Positions 25,001-35,875 of a stretch of DNA of 64,000 bases are shown here, piece after piece. The translations under genes were made by a program, and so were the position numbers. The stretch is from Prostheceraeus crozeri (Eukaryota; Platyhelminthes; Polycladida; Euryleptidae): contig CAJQUW010005305.1 of the NCBI GenBank assembly GCA_907163375.1, forward strand, positions 62,001-126,000, read 5' to 3'. The notes below the pieces were generated by a model that was not told the DNA's origin, ran no database searches, and worked only from the letters and a program-made list of their open reading frames with translations. Position 1 is the first letter of the stretch. Each line of letters starts with the position of its first letter.

Positions 25001-25540
25001 TGTTTTTCGCCCCGCCAGATGCCATCCATCATTGGCATGTTGGGCTAAGATAACCTCTTCTAGTTTCAAGTGCGTCCTTTTGTCCTAATATATTAAAAAA
25101 ATTATTTTCGGTTAGGTTCTGCTATGTTTCCTCAGGCTTGGAGAGACCTTCCATATCGTACATTCGATATGGTTGGCCTGGCCCCGCCATGTGGTATAGG
25201 TTGGAGGTTAGGGGCCGAAACCTTGCTTCATGCAGCCATATGGCTCCTCCCTGATGACTCCATACATAGCAAACTTAATTTTGGTTTTTTAGGTTTCTAA
25301 TTTTCACCTTTTGTTATTTTTAGTTAGCTTCTCGTCAGGTCCATGACGAACTCTTATTACTGTTCTTATTTGATAAAAATTAAATCGTTTATAAGTATTA
25401 ATTTATTTCCCTTACCGTCTTCAGTTGAGTAGACTTGCCTTTATACGTATTCCAGTACCTGCTCTTTACTAGAGTAGGTTGCTCTATGTTGTCAGTATTA
25501 ATTTATATTCATTCGTTCATGACTTTTAATTACCTAATTA
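22013..25540 (+). mobile_element. Domain-permuted Penelope-like element (N-terminal GIY-YIG, Naiad-type)
   Basis: This plus-strand element interrupts PLE-A; its exact ends are uncertain. GAATGAAT-TAT words appear near 22016 and, inverted, near 25515. A 250-bp leader precedes the long ORF, and about 490 bp of 3' untranslated DNA follows it, including an 8-bp hairpin (CCATATCG/CGATATGG, about 25153-25174). Placement of the nuclease before the reverse transcriptase is the arrangement reported for Naiad/Chlamys PLEs. It is younger than its host element, since it splits it. Confidence 0.75.
22273..25048 (+). pseudogene. GIY-YIG endonuclease-reverse transcriptase of a Naiad-type PLE
   Basis: The 724-codon frame (22273-24447) starts at an ATG. 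Residues 29-37 hold a cysteine knuckle (CNRKGCLCC) and residues 70-100 the GIY-YIG core (IYLIS, QYVGKT, R94, H98/H100), with E151 in the EDFW helix. Reverse transcriptase follows: ITPADKAANN (480-489), LFWIPKLHKNP (557-567), RFIAGARNST (571-580) and VYDFSTLYTNL (638-648, catalytic Asp). Near 24410, at a G-run, the frame shifts, then gives GIPIGGNSSS, RYVDDICVF (about 24569-24595, catalytic Asp pair) and NYLDVKI. A second shift near 24785 leads to the last frame, ending 25048. All motifs are present, so only two indels separate it from an intact polyprotein. They could be decay or assembly error. Confidence 0.85.
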
Positions 25541-26845
25541 TTTACAAGATTCTCCACTAGGGTAATTGTTTAACTTTGGCGTCTTCCGTTTCCTGGATCC
25601 TTCGAATTTTTTTGACCGTGTCGTGTCTTGATTTGATTTACAGCATCCAAAGCAGGGGCTATCGGAATGCCGTTGGGTAGAAATTGACCACATCTAGAGA
25701 TGTGAAACATGCAGTCTTCGCTTATTGCTTCAGTATAATTTTTAGATATATCTGTAAGTTCCAGAGAACTTTTTAAATGTGCAGGTGCAAAGTTCACAAG
25801 TTGATTCGAAATACGGCCGCAAAAAATCCAATCAACTTTGTTAATAGGGTTATTGGTAACCGAAGCAATAGGCCTGAGAGGATACTGATTACATTTAATT
25901 ATCTCTTTATGATCTTTAATCAACGCGTAGAAATTTGAAGGTTGGCTTCCCGAAACATGCAAGCGCTGCAAAATCGATTTACTCAAGTTATCTTCAAAAA
26001 TATTATTTATCATACTTCTTCGATTTTAGGAGGTGACAGTGTACAGTGTAGTGTTCGCTTGCTTCTCTAAACTATTTTTCTTACTTTATTTGATTGGGTT
26101 ATACGTGAATCTATCTTTTAAGATCTTCTCAGCTCTATCATTTCTGAGGCTTTCGTGACACAAAGTCGATTGCTTTTATCGGTAGCTGTAATCAAAAGGT
26201 CATTTTTTCAAGAATTTTTTTATTGTTTCGCATTTTTTATTGAAACTTGTATAGTTATCTTTGTGTTTGACATGAGACACTTAAGTTTTAACGGCTTCAA
26301 TTATTTCTTTTTTTAAACAACAGTAAATTGACTTCGTTTTCGTTATCCATGCAATTGGGTAACGTGACAGTATTTTTATGAAAAGGTATGTTCGTAAAGT
26401 CATTATTGCCAGTGTCATTTCTAAGCTCGAGGTTAAATTTCCAACGCTATTATGCGTCAGTTTTTCTAACGCTAATTCAACATCATCCATAAACTCATCA
26501 GAATTCAAGTTTGGTGGAATCCTGAAATTAGGGCCTTTTTTGAGAACATCAATCAAATCAAATGGTAAATCAATGTTCGTTTCGTTCGTATACAAACTAC
26601 AAGATGCGTCACGAGAATGTTGAAGCTTACCCAACTGGTCCTGCGGAGAGACGCGGCAAAAATATTCATCTGCATACTCGAAAGGAAATGATGGCTTGAC
26701 TGTGATGATACTTCATTCTACCATGTGGGTAATTATCATAAGATAACTGTCCCCATTTTTTACCATGTGTTGTGAATTTTAGCTCTTCTTCCTTACGCAA
26801 ATCAGCCCCTAATAAATGAAGCAATGCTCAAGGATATCCACGTGT
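25541..26845 (-). mobile_element. Penelope-like element PLE-A, 5' part
   Basis: On the minus strand, frames at 26634-26281 (GPNFRIPPNLNSDEFMDDVE, then LALEKLTHN) and 26013-25570 (PSNFYALIKDHKEI, PLRPIASVTNNPIN, then a frame change to SLDVVNFYPT and back to IPIAPALDAVNQI) match the N-terminal and early palm blocks of Penelope-like reverse transcriptases. The blocks in 22012-20750 on the same strand continue them. A weakly readable lead (KEEELKFTTHG, from about 26815) may belong to the ORF start. Several stops and frame changes show long decay. Confidence 0.75.
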
Positions 26846-26871
26846 AATCTCCTTGTAGTAGTAAGGAACGT

Positions 26872-27572
26872 TTCGTAGTAGTGCGACTTTTCCTGCAGAA
26901 GCTATGAAGCAGACATTGAAGCGTGTAAAAGTAGTTTTTAATTGAACGGATGTGCTAACATAAGGAAGTGCAACAAAACCAAAAATAAACACAAATCAAA
27001 TGATAGCAAAAACAATACAAAATCAATAAGTAGCAAATGTACACTAAAGTTGCCTTTTGTCAGCGATAGTTTAATAAGAAAAATTAACTAGAAACTAGAC
27101 TCAACTAAGACAAACTAGAAATCAACTTTGTAACTACCGGAAATAAGAAACTGCGCCAGGCTTTGAAAAGAAATAACCCGTGCAAAAAACATAGCAATTG
27201 TGAAATCTGCGTAAAACTTCCTGATAAGTATAATTGTGATAAATCATGCGTTGTTCATGAATTTGAGTGTAAATTTTGTAATTCTAAATGTATAGAAAAA
27301 CTGCTCGGCCGTTCAGTTTGCGGTATAACGAACATAAAAATAGCATCATCAACCGTGATTGTCATAGCGCCTTGAGAGATCAAAAAAAAATTTGCAACCC
27401 GTGTACCAACATAGATAGCTTCAATATTAATTTCTTAAAGTGTGCGGACGATCCAATTGAGACAAGTTTGATGGAATCTCGTTTGATCGATTTTCGTAAG
27501 CCAGAATTGAACAAGCGTCACGAGGGTGTTGTTGCACCTACTGTTAGAATCATCTAGTAAGGCAGTGACCAC
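26872..27572 (+). mobile_element. Inverted partial copy of PLE-A (3' part with GIY-YIG)
   Basis: The sequence from 26872 to about 27572 is the reverse complement of about 21474-20780, with few differences. It carries the same GIY-YIG region: SNCEICVKLPDKYNCDKSCV and ECKFCNSK at 27163-27290, then KTARPFSLRYNEHKN in another frame at 27288-27557, ending GVVAPTVRII. Both copies share the same 1-nt deletion between CNSK and KTARPF. The copy starts abruptly at TTCGTAGTAG and loses homology after GCAGTGACC, before the hammerhead-like motif. It lies head-to-head with the 5' part of PLE-A. Confidence 0.85.
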
Positions 27573-27900
27573 CCAAGTAAAATTACCGCTGTCAGTTTAA
27601 CAAATACTTACCAAGTACTTGGCATTAATGTCATAAACATTTAAGAAATATTTAAGAAATATTTATCAAACCTAGTACATTTCCTAAACTTTTACTAAAT
27701 ATTTAGCAAACTTGCCAAACTTCCACAAAATATTTGGCAAATTCTCTGAACTTTTACGAAATGTTTAGTAAATATTTTGTAAATTTTCCAAACTTTTACA
27801 AAACATTTAGCAAATTATTTCTAGCTTCATAATATGTCTAGCAAATAATAAGCAAATTTTATCCTACTTCATAGGCGATTATGAAACATTTGCAAATTTG
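27573..27900. repeat. AT-rich degenerate repeat with terminal word ACCCAAGTAAA
   Basis: Starts ACCCAAGTAAAATTACC, directly after the PLE copy, and continues with loosely repeated AAATATTTAGCAAA / CCAAACTTTTACAAAA words. An inverted, diverged counterpart is at 37590-37831. The pair may be the ends of a 10-kb element or two copies of one repeat family. Confidence 0.45.
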
Positions 27901-29056
27901 AATTCATGAAAAATATCTTCTTGTATGAAATGTTTTATATTTATCAAATAGAAAACCAAAACAATCATAATTCAGCAAAAAGATAGCTAGTAAAACGCTC
28001 TGCTCGAATTATTCATGCTCAAAGTCGTTCAAAATCCGTGCGGCATATAAAACTGCATGACTATAATAAAATGACTAATCTTGCTAAAATTATGCTTTGT
28101 ACGATAACATTCATAGAGATTACAAAAACTGAGCCCTGCTCCCAAAGTAAACAGCAGAAGGAATAGATATCCTTCAAAAATATAATTTTTCATACGTATT
28201 TGGAAAATGAACAGAGTTTTATATAGTAGCACACATCGAACGATCCGATACAAATAATTTTTATGAATATCACTTTTATCAACATAAAGGAAATTTCTCT
28301 ATCCGGATTTGATCATTCTTCATTTGAAAATCCTTTCAACCGGAAAGCATGCCCACAGCCCGAATACGCATTTCACTTCATCTGAAACACTGTCATTTCG
28401 AGTCAAACACCGTCGCGCCGTTATCAGTTACATTTTTAAGAATAGAGGTGATATCACGAAAAATTTACAGTTCAACGGAGAAACAGTCACTACCAAATGA
28501 AGTTTGAAGCGATGATACGAGGTCACTGAAAAAAACATCTTCGCGGTTGGACCACAACACGGTTGTCCGAATCTGATGATCGCTGGGACGTTGCGAGTAT
28601 GAGAGATTTATGGATAAAGAATAATTCCAGTAGTTTTCGGGGTTAATTAGCTGACAAGACAAGACGGAAAAGCAGCCGAATGTAGGTCAGGTATTGAGTC
28701 ATCGATGGACAGATACACAGCCTCAGCAATCAACACCTGTAAAAAAGAAGACAAATCTTGTGCTGATGTGCAGAGCAGAATTATCAAACTTAACGGATCT
28801 TAATTAACATTCTATGGGTAGGCCTACTCAAAGTTCAGAAGATAAATCATTTATAGTAATTTTAGGTGTTACAGTAAAGACTATTAAGAAAACTGCTTTT
28901 GGATTATTTCATCTCTGACAATGTGGGAAGCGATATTCTTAGGAATTTTCATAGCAAATGAAGATATTCAAGAGTGGTTGAATTGTGATCATTAACAATT
29001 TATCAATTATTTTTTTAATCAACACTCTTAGTATTTATCAATAATTTTATTTTGAT
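27901..29056. other. No recognisable gene
   Basis: AT-rich. Frames of 60-75 codons at 28029-28662 carry no motif. Confidence 0.5.
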
Positions 29057-29064
29057 ATTCAAGT

Positions 29065-31383
29065 CAGGGCTGTGGAGCCGATGCGTTATCTCATCGGCTA
29101 CGGCTCCGGCTCCACGACACTGATGTGAAAGGCTCCGGCTCGGCTCCGGTCCGGCTCCGACTCCGACTTCAAATTCAGGTTCTATCTATGCTGGTTATCC
29201 TGAATCCGTTGAACGGGTTTTTTGGATAACGGTGTGGCCTTTAGAGGCTTGCTACAATCATCAAATTAGTTTTCATTAACAAGCAACGACTTAAGTTAAT
29301 AATAAAAATGATAATAGCCTAATATAATGACAAGTAACATACTTGTCATATATTTTTGCATGAATTGACTATCTCTGGAAGATAAAATAAAGTTATAGCC
29401 AGGATTGGTTAAATTAGATAAAGATCTCCCGCACTGGCTAAATATAAATTGGCCTAGCCTGCAACCAGTCTACTACGAGGCTACATTAAATAAGACCACA
29501 TGAGTGATGATGATATACCTAATTAGCCGTCACAGGGGCCGAATAGTAGTATAAGCTTTTTAACAAAGCTTGAATATGAAACTGGATAGCGCAGGCCTCT
29601 AAATAGCTTATAGGGCCTGTATCTACTCGAACATGGAAAGGGTATCGCCTATATAGCCAAATATACCGTATCAATAAAGATATCAATTGCTTTATTGAAT
29701 ATTAAAGTGTATATAGGCTAGCTTAGGTTGTTTTTGTTATTTGTTATTGCCTTTATTCAATAGTCTGTTGGTCCATGAATAATATGATCGGTGGGTAGCC
29801 CACGACTCATCATCTGTAGAAATTGTAATTTAGATAGCGTCATTGCAATGTAGGCTAGAAATGTACAATTGAAAATTATACTTGAAAAAATTAAAAATAT
29901 CTAATTTAGGACAAGTTTTGTAATTCTATGCAGCATACTTAATAAGTTAAGGCCTAACTTACATTATATTAATTTCGTATTTTTCATTATGGCGTAAAGT
30001 TGAACTAAATAATTCATCAATGATTCATGTCTATTATTATATTCAATTTATGTATAACACATTACCACTATTCCTCTGATGATGGTTAGGCTGATGAAAC
30101 TGAACTTGGAGTATCACACAGTATGTTGCAGGGTGCTATGCATAATAAAAATTTGACTGCGAGCACCGAGCAGAAATCCCATCTACTTTGCTAGCTTTCG
30201 AATGCACGTCCGGTTTAATGTCACAGACAATAGAAAAGGGAGGTCAAAAGGCGCCTTTATTGAGAGCGTCTCAGTCTTTTTTTATTGTTTACATATAAGT
30301 CAGCATGATATCAGCATAAAGTGTTGACAGACGGAAAAAATAATAATGAAAATTCTTGAAATCCACAGGTCTATGACATTTGGGGAAATATTATTACACG
30401 ATACGGCTCTTGTGCAGTCCTTCCCCCCCATTTTTTCACTGGTCAAAAGATGCAGCACCATTGGATGTCCGTTTCAGCATCACCGGTTTGAGTGAAGCAT
30501 TCCGTGCTGTTGTAAAAATCTACGTGGGTAATTGCGATGTCATGGTCGCAAATTTCGTCAGCAAGTCAACATTGTAATTTGCCTTCGGGTTTTTCGCATT
30601 GAAACATACCCTTTGAATTTTGAAGTCAAAGGAAATTCATTGTGAATGAGATACCTTTAAAATAATAGGGCGCTACTAGAAGTGGCTGGGTCGCTTATTG
30701 CTATAGCCATGCGGTCATTCGTGTGAGTGTGAAGAGTTATCCCTCCAATCAAAATTGATCAATTTGAATAATCGATTGTTTTGAAAAATGTAGGTGGGGG
30801 GACTGCACAAGAGCCTACAATACAATCTAAGGAAATTGGCATTGTCACGGATGCCAGTAGTTTCTGCCAGTAGCCATACCGATAGATGATAGCCTACATA
30901 GTAACCGTATTAGATTTAAGACATTGCGCAAGAAATGTAGCTATATTATCTTTGCTGACTGAACTGGAAATGTGTACATAAATGACTGGCGACTTGTCGC
31001 TAGGAATCTACAATCATCTAGTTAGCATGTATATAACAAGTCTTCAATGGATTTTGGAGAATACCTTGTCAATATGGAAATTAGTATTACGAAACATATG
31101 CAATAAAAAATATTACACATGTGTGTAAATATATAATAAATATAATACAAAAGAAGGCGGCAACTGCAAAGAAAGATATCGTGGAGGACAGATCATTGGT
31201 ATACTTAAAATACATATCTTTAGATTTCAAATGATTTAATTTTTTTATGATGCCAATTAATAACTTTCAAAATTCTAGATTTATATCAAAGCTCAAACTA
31301 TCGGAGCCGGAGCCTTTGTGATAAATCGGCTCCGGCTCCGACCAAAACCATCGGCTCCTTAAGGCTCCGGCTCCACAGCCCTG
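29065..31383. mobile_element. Non-autonomous hAT transposon with 8-bp target-site duplication
   Basis: The left end starts CAGGGCTGTGGAGCCG and the right end is its complement, finishing CGGCTCCACAGCCCTG. Both ends are rich in GGCTCCGGCTCC subrepeats. ATTCAAGT is duplicated exactly on both sides (29057-29064 and 31384-31391), the 8 bp expected of hAT. The 2,319-bp interior has no transposase frame and hosts a nested small element at 30405-30815, so it must have been mobilised in trans. Confidence 0.93.
30405..30815. mobile_element. Nested MITE with GGCTCTTGTGCAGTCC termini
   Basis: GGCTCTTGTGCAGTCC at 30405-30420 is inverted as GGACTGCACAAGAGCC ending at 30815. Each end is followed inward by a C-run (left) or G-run (right). 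TAC flanks both sides (30402-30404 and 30816-30818), a possible 3-bp duplication. The 65-codon frame inside (30380-30577) crosses the boundary and is not a gene. A 3-bp duplication would suit a PIF/Harbinger-type MITE, but the class is not proven. Confidence 0.75.
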
Positions 31384-31391
31384 ATTCAAGT

Positions 31392-32296
31392 ACCGGTAAC
31401 TGTTTTTACAAAAAATGCAATCTGCAAATTAAAACAGAGCCTTACCGAGATGTAGCCTATTACCGACTGCTTGTCAACCGTTCATGCGATGAAGATATTC
31501 AGGAATGCTTGTATTTTTATTATAGTATTTAATACCGCACATGTAATTTTATTTTGATATTTTATTTTATTTTAAACAATTTGTTTAAAATCACAATCTG
31601 CAAACACATACACACGTAATGTCATCTTGTCTACCGCTTATATGACAGCATCTCTGCAGGTAATTCATGGTGGGCCTACAACTAACATGTGACCATAATA
31701 GCTAGGCCTTACGATGATATTGAAAAGTGCGAAGCATAATTTGTAATAAGTAAACACAAATTGAATATAAGAGTAGCAATGAGTTTGTACTTTGTTTGTT
31801 TTATATTTATCGTAAAGCATGAAAAATTATTGATTTTGCAAAACTAAACCTATTGTTGGACTGCAACGCATGACTGATCTTTATTACAGTGTGCATGTAG
31901 CCTACAACGTGCAGTCCGTCGTGTAGCATCTATGCCTTTTGTGTGCTTGATCATTTTTCTTAAACTACTCGAAATGTCAAATTGATACCATTTTCTAAAA
32001 TGTGGCAATTCTGAAAAAATTAATTGAATATCATAGGCGGTAGCTACAGGTTTTCAATTCAACATATATAAAATGGAAATAGTGACCTATTTAAACAAGC
32101 TTCCTTGATGGATCCATCTTTTAGAAAATAGATTAAATTGCATAACTTAAGCAGATATCGAATAGCTCAATAGTTAGTCCGCATTGATAAAAACATTCTC
32201 CATCTAAAATTTTTGCAGTCCTGAAATAGAACTTTTTGACTTATAGCATGTTTGACTGTTTCAAAAATTTTTCAATTATTTGTCATCCAAATATTG
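31392..32296. other. No recognisable gene
   Basis: AT-rich unique-looking DNA with no frame or repeat structure that I can support. Confidence 0.55.
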
Positions 32297-32386
32297 ATGC
32301 CATTGCACAAGTATACTACATATCTAAATATTGAAGTGCTAAATTAAAATGGTTTTAATGCGCTAATTAAGTTCTTTCGTGCTCAT
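32297..32386 (+). repeat. 90-bp perfect direct repeat, upstream copy
   Basis: Identical by eye to 35392-35481, which spans the last codons, stop and 3' flank of the transposase-like gene. Here it precedes AGGGTGGTCC, so it looks like the stump of another gene copy joined to a new sequence. Confidence 0.9.
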
Positions 32387-33430
32387 TAGGGTGGTCCACA
32401 AATATATGGGAAAAATAAAACATTCAAAATTCGCCTCGCTCCCTTTATTTTCTTGTTCCAATACATGTTTTGGAATTCCAGTTCAAATTTCAGCTCAATC
32501 GGAGAGTATTTAGCGGTCGCGCCCAAGTGTCGAATTCAGGAGTAGTCAGACTTCGCGTTTCTTCGAGCGTCATTTTATGAATCTTAATACAACTTCTTGT
32601 GTGTTATGAGTCACTTCTGTATGAAGCGCACACCTATGAATGAACAGAAAGGAAAGAAATGATTTATTGATTAAAGAACTTGCCACCGAGTGGTCAAATA
32701 CACCTTTCACATAATAGAGTTCAGTTATCTTGCGCGTTCAATGCCATTCGTTCCCTGAGGTGTCGGCCTGAATAAGCTTATACCGTACATTGAACTCGTC
32801 TTGTGTTTTTCTCCGACTGCTATCTACACCCTGTGTCGTACACACTCGTATCAACTGTTTATCAATCCGTGCAATCAAGGTGAGTTTATTTGAGATCATC
32901 TAATTGTACATGTATAAACTCGAGCCGATAGTGATAGAAAAATTCTTATCCAACAATAAGAGATGACATCTACCTAATGATAAGCTAACTATATTTTCTC
33001 AGCAAAGATATAATGAAATAACGCATTTGTTAAACCACATATTATTCATCCATATGTATAGACTAACAAGTAATGGATCTCAGCCATCAACATATCACAC
33101 CTGCCGGCAAACGAATGTTTCTTAAGCGATTCGTTACAGAATAAATAATTAATAAATTCGGGGATCTTAGGCAATATAATATTGATGGTTGGTTCAATTA
33201 ATAAATCCGTTACAAAATAAATAATGATAAAAAATTACATGTACTTATTGTTGGGGATTTTATTCGTATTACCCTGCATGTCTGTTTAACAGAAAAATAT
33301 TTTTATGTATTTTAGTGGTTAAAATAGAAGTTTTCATGAATTGATAATGTATAATGAAACACTTGCTGTACAAATGCATATCCTGTCGCAGTACATGTAC
33401 CTATATTCAATATTGATATTTTCTTTGTAG

Positions 33431-35442
33431 ATATGGCTCGAAAGCTACGATCAGGGTCCGATTGCTGGCTGATCGGAATATCTTCCAGAACCATCAAAAC
33501 TCAAGGTTTGCCATCTAAACATGACGTGCTGCTAAAATACATGTATCATCATGTAGAATTGAATCAAACTGCTCGAGAGAGTTGCAAAGCAACATTAGAA
33601 GAGGTCTTGGGTTTCTGGAACAGAGCGCGAATACCAACAATGATGACAGAAAAAGCAATTTCAAAGCTAACGAGATTGTTAACGAAGTACAATGATTTGA
33701 AAAAGAATAAATACAAGAAAAGTGATTCTGCTTGTATGCATGAGTCTATGTTCACAGCAGATCTTCCGGAGTTATTTGACGTAGCACATCAGAATGCTTT
33801 GGAGATAATGACAATTCAAGAGGACATCAACTTCTTGATAAGTCAGCGTGAAGATGTTTGAGAGCAGCGTATGGCTGGTATAGATGTGGAACTTGCCCTC
33901 AAAGAGAAACGCAAAAAGGAAAGAAACGAAAAATGTGAGATTCGCAGAGAAAAAGAAGAGGAAAGGAAGAGACTACTCGAAACAACCATGGAAAACAGTA
34001 GCGCTAGTAATAGCGAACAGGAAGATATTGCCGGTAATGACCCTACCACGTTGCACAAACCATTCATGAAACATTCGCGTAAAAGTTCTTCGTCCAAGGA
34101 AACTGATACAGAATATGTATCCGTCACGCTTCCAAAAAAATTCTCACTAAGTCTGTGACAGGTGCGTATACGATTTTATGAAATTAGATAAATCATATAA
34201 AATTATGTACATTCATCTTCAGGTGTTGCTGATCGGTTTGGTTTATCCAAAAGACAATTATTCGCTACTGTGGCTACAGTATTGAATGAATCGACATCTT
34301 CGTCAGTTCAAGATTTTGTGCTTTCGCCTACCTCAGCACTACGTTCACGAACATTTAATCTACAAAAAGTCTCCGAAGAAGTGAAGATTAGTACCACATT
34401 CCCAAACTTCTGTACTGTTCACTGGGATACTAAGTTGTTGGGAGAACTTGGAGAACATTTGGCGGTAGCCGTTAGCGGAGACTTTCCAATTAAGATATCC
34501 GAAAAATTACTTGGTGTTCCTGATATAGACTCATCGTCTGGAATGAAACAGGCGAATGGCATACTGGGGATTCTACGTGATTGGAACTTACAGCGGAAGG
34601 TCTTTGCACTTTGTTTTGACACGACTTCCTCTAATACTGGCGTTTTCAACGGTGCTGCTGTTATATTAGAACGACTTTTGAATAGGAAATGTCTGTGGTT
34701 GGCATGTCGTCATCATACTATGGAGGTTATGGAAGCCGGAGTCGGCTCTTCTATTTTTGGAAAATCCACTGCCCCAGACAATCCATTGTGCAAAACGTTC
34801 AAAAACAAGTGGGACTCATTAGACAAGTCGATGGGAAGACTTGTCAGGCTTCCAGAATCAACATGGCTTAACATCAGAAAGAATCTAATTATTGAGCGTC
34901 TTCAAAATATTCCTGGTTGCTTCTGTCGTGATGATTATAGGGAGATGATCAATGTAGCGTTGGCACTTCTGGGAGAGCTAAACCCTGATGTGTTGAGGAA
35001 ACCTGGTCCCATTCATCACGCAAGGTGGATGTCAAGAGTACTGTACTTTGGGAAAATGCTGATATTTTCCTGTCAACTTGATTACTCGGAGGATTTCATT
35101 GAAAAGTTGAATAGACTCGCAATTTTTAACTGTCTGTTATATACAGCTTCATGGTTCGATTCCTCTGAGTGTGCTGCTCATGCTCCAGCGAATGATATTC
35201 GACTTTATATAGATCTTCATCGATTCAAGCTGATTGATTCTCAGATTGCCACTGCAGCTCTTGACAAATTAAAGAATCATCTATGGTATCTAACTCCAGA
35301 AATGTTGACGCTGAGTTTATTTGGAACTAATGTTCCTGCTGCTACAAAATCCGAAATGGCAAATAGGTTACTTGAAGTGAAACCTCTACCAATGCCATTG
35401 CACAAGTATACTACATATCTAAATATTGAAGTGCTAAATTAA
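33431..35442 (+). pseudogene. Three-exon transposase-like gene, broken (D/N...CRHH..E family)
   Basis: A strong donor (CAAG|GTGAGT, 32880) and acceptor (TTCTTTGTAG, ending 33430) define a 551-bp leader intron. Exon 2 runs 33431-34161 with its ATG at 33433, and a 61-bp intron (34162-34222) leads to exon 3, 34223-35442. Exon 2 encodes a helical N-terminal region (FLISQREDV) and a charged coiled coil (KEKRKKERNEK), but has an in-frame stop at 33859 and a frameshift in the A-run near 34135. Exon 3 has TVHWDTKLL, ALCFDTTSSNTGVFNGAA and LWLACRHHTMEV, resembling the second acidic residue and the C..H motif of hAT-like DDE transposases, then KNKWDSLDKS and HHARWMSRVLYF. Families with this Asp-Asn and CRHH..E pattern occur as multicopy uncharacterised genes in invertebrates. 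The exact superfamily is uncertain. Confidence 0.65.
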
Positions 35443-35481
35443 AATGGTTTTAATGCGCTAATTAAGTTCTTTCGTGCTCAT
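35392..35481 (+). repeat. 90-bp perfect direct repeat, downstream copy
   Basis: Covers the last 17 codons and the 3' flank of the transposase-like gene and is duplicated at 32297-32386. Confidence 0.9.
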
Positions 35482-35747
35482 AGTTTCTAAGGTTTTTAGC
35501 ATGCGACTATTTTGTCTCAACATAACCAGATGTTTGTGCTATTTTCAATTTTCAATGTAAGCAATCAGAAATTACGAATTTGAAAACAATATATTACCAT
35601 TTCAACATATTCCTATTTGATTATGATTCTTTTGACGACACAATCAACTTTTGATCGATTTTTCAACGAGAAACGTCGTCGTGAAAACTGATATACATGC
35701 ACATTCTCATATTAAATTCAAAGTGAATAAGCCTTGGGCATGTGACA

Positions 35748-35875
35748 TCATTTGTGTGATGGAAAACCCAAGTAAAACGATGTGTTTCTTGATAGCTAAA
35801 ATATTTATATATAAATAAATATTATAGCTATCAAGAAACACATCGCTTTACTTGGGTTTTCCATTACACAAATGA
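35748..35875. mobile_element. Palindromic MITE-like foldback, about 58-bp arms
   Basis: The left arm from 35748 begins TCATTTGTGTGATGG and contains ACCCAAGTAAA. The right arm, ending 35875, is its complement with very few mismatches, and the centre is ATATTTATATATAAAT. The 128-bp structure would fold into one long hairpin. The arm shares ACCCAAGTAAA with the terminal word of the repeat at 27573. No clear target duplication is visible. Confidence 0.8.

Noticed and set aside
25215-25255. GAAAC (25219) and CTGATGA (25249) near the 3' end of the permuted PLE as a hammerhead
   Set aside because: The order is GAAA before CUGAUGA, and no stem II joins them at the right place. GGCCCC/GGGGCC pairs before GAAAC, but no CUGANGA precedes it.
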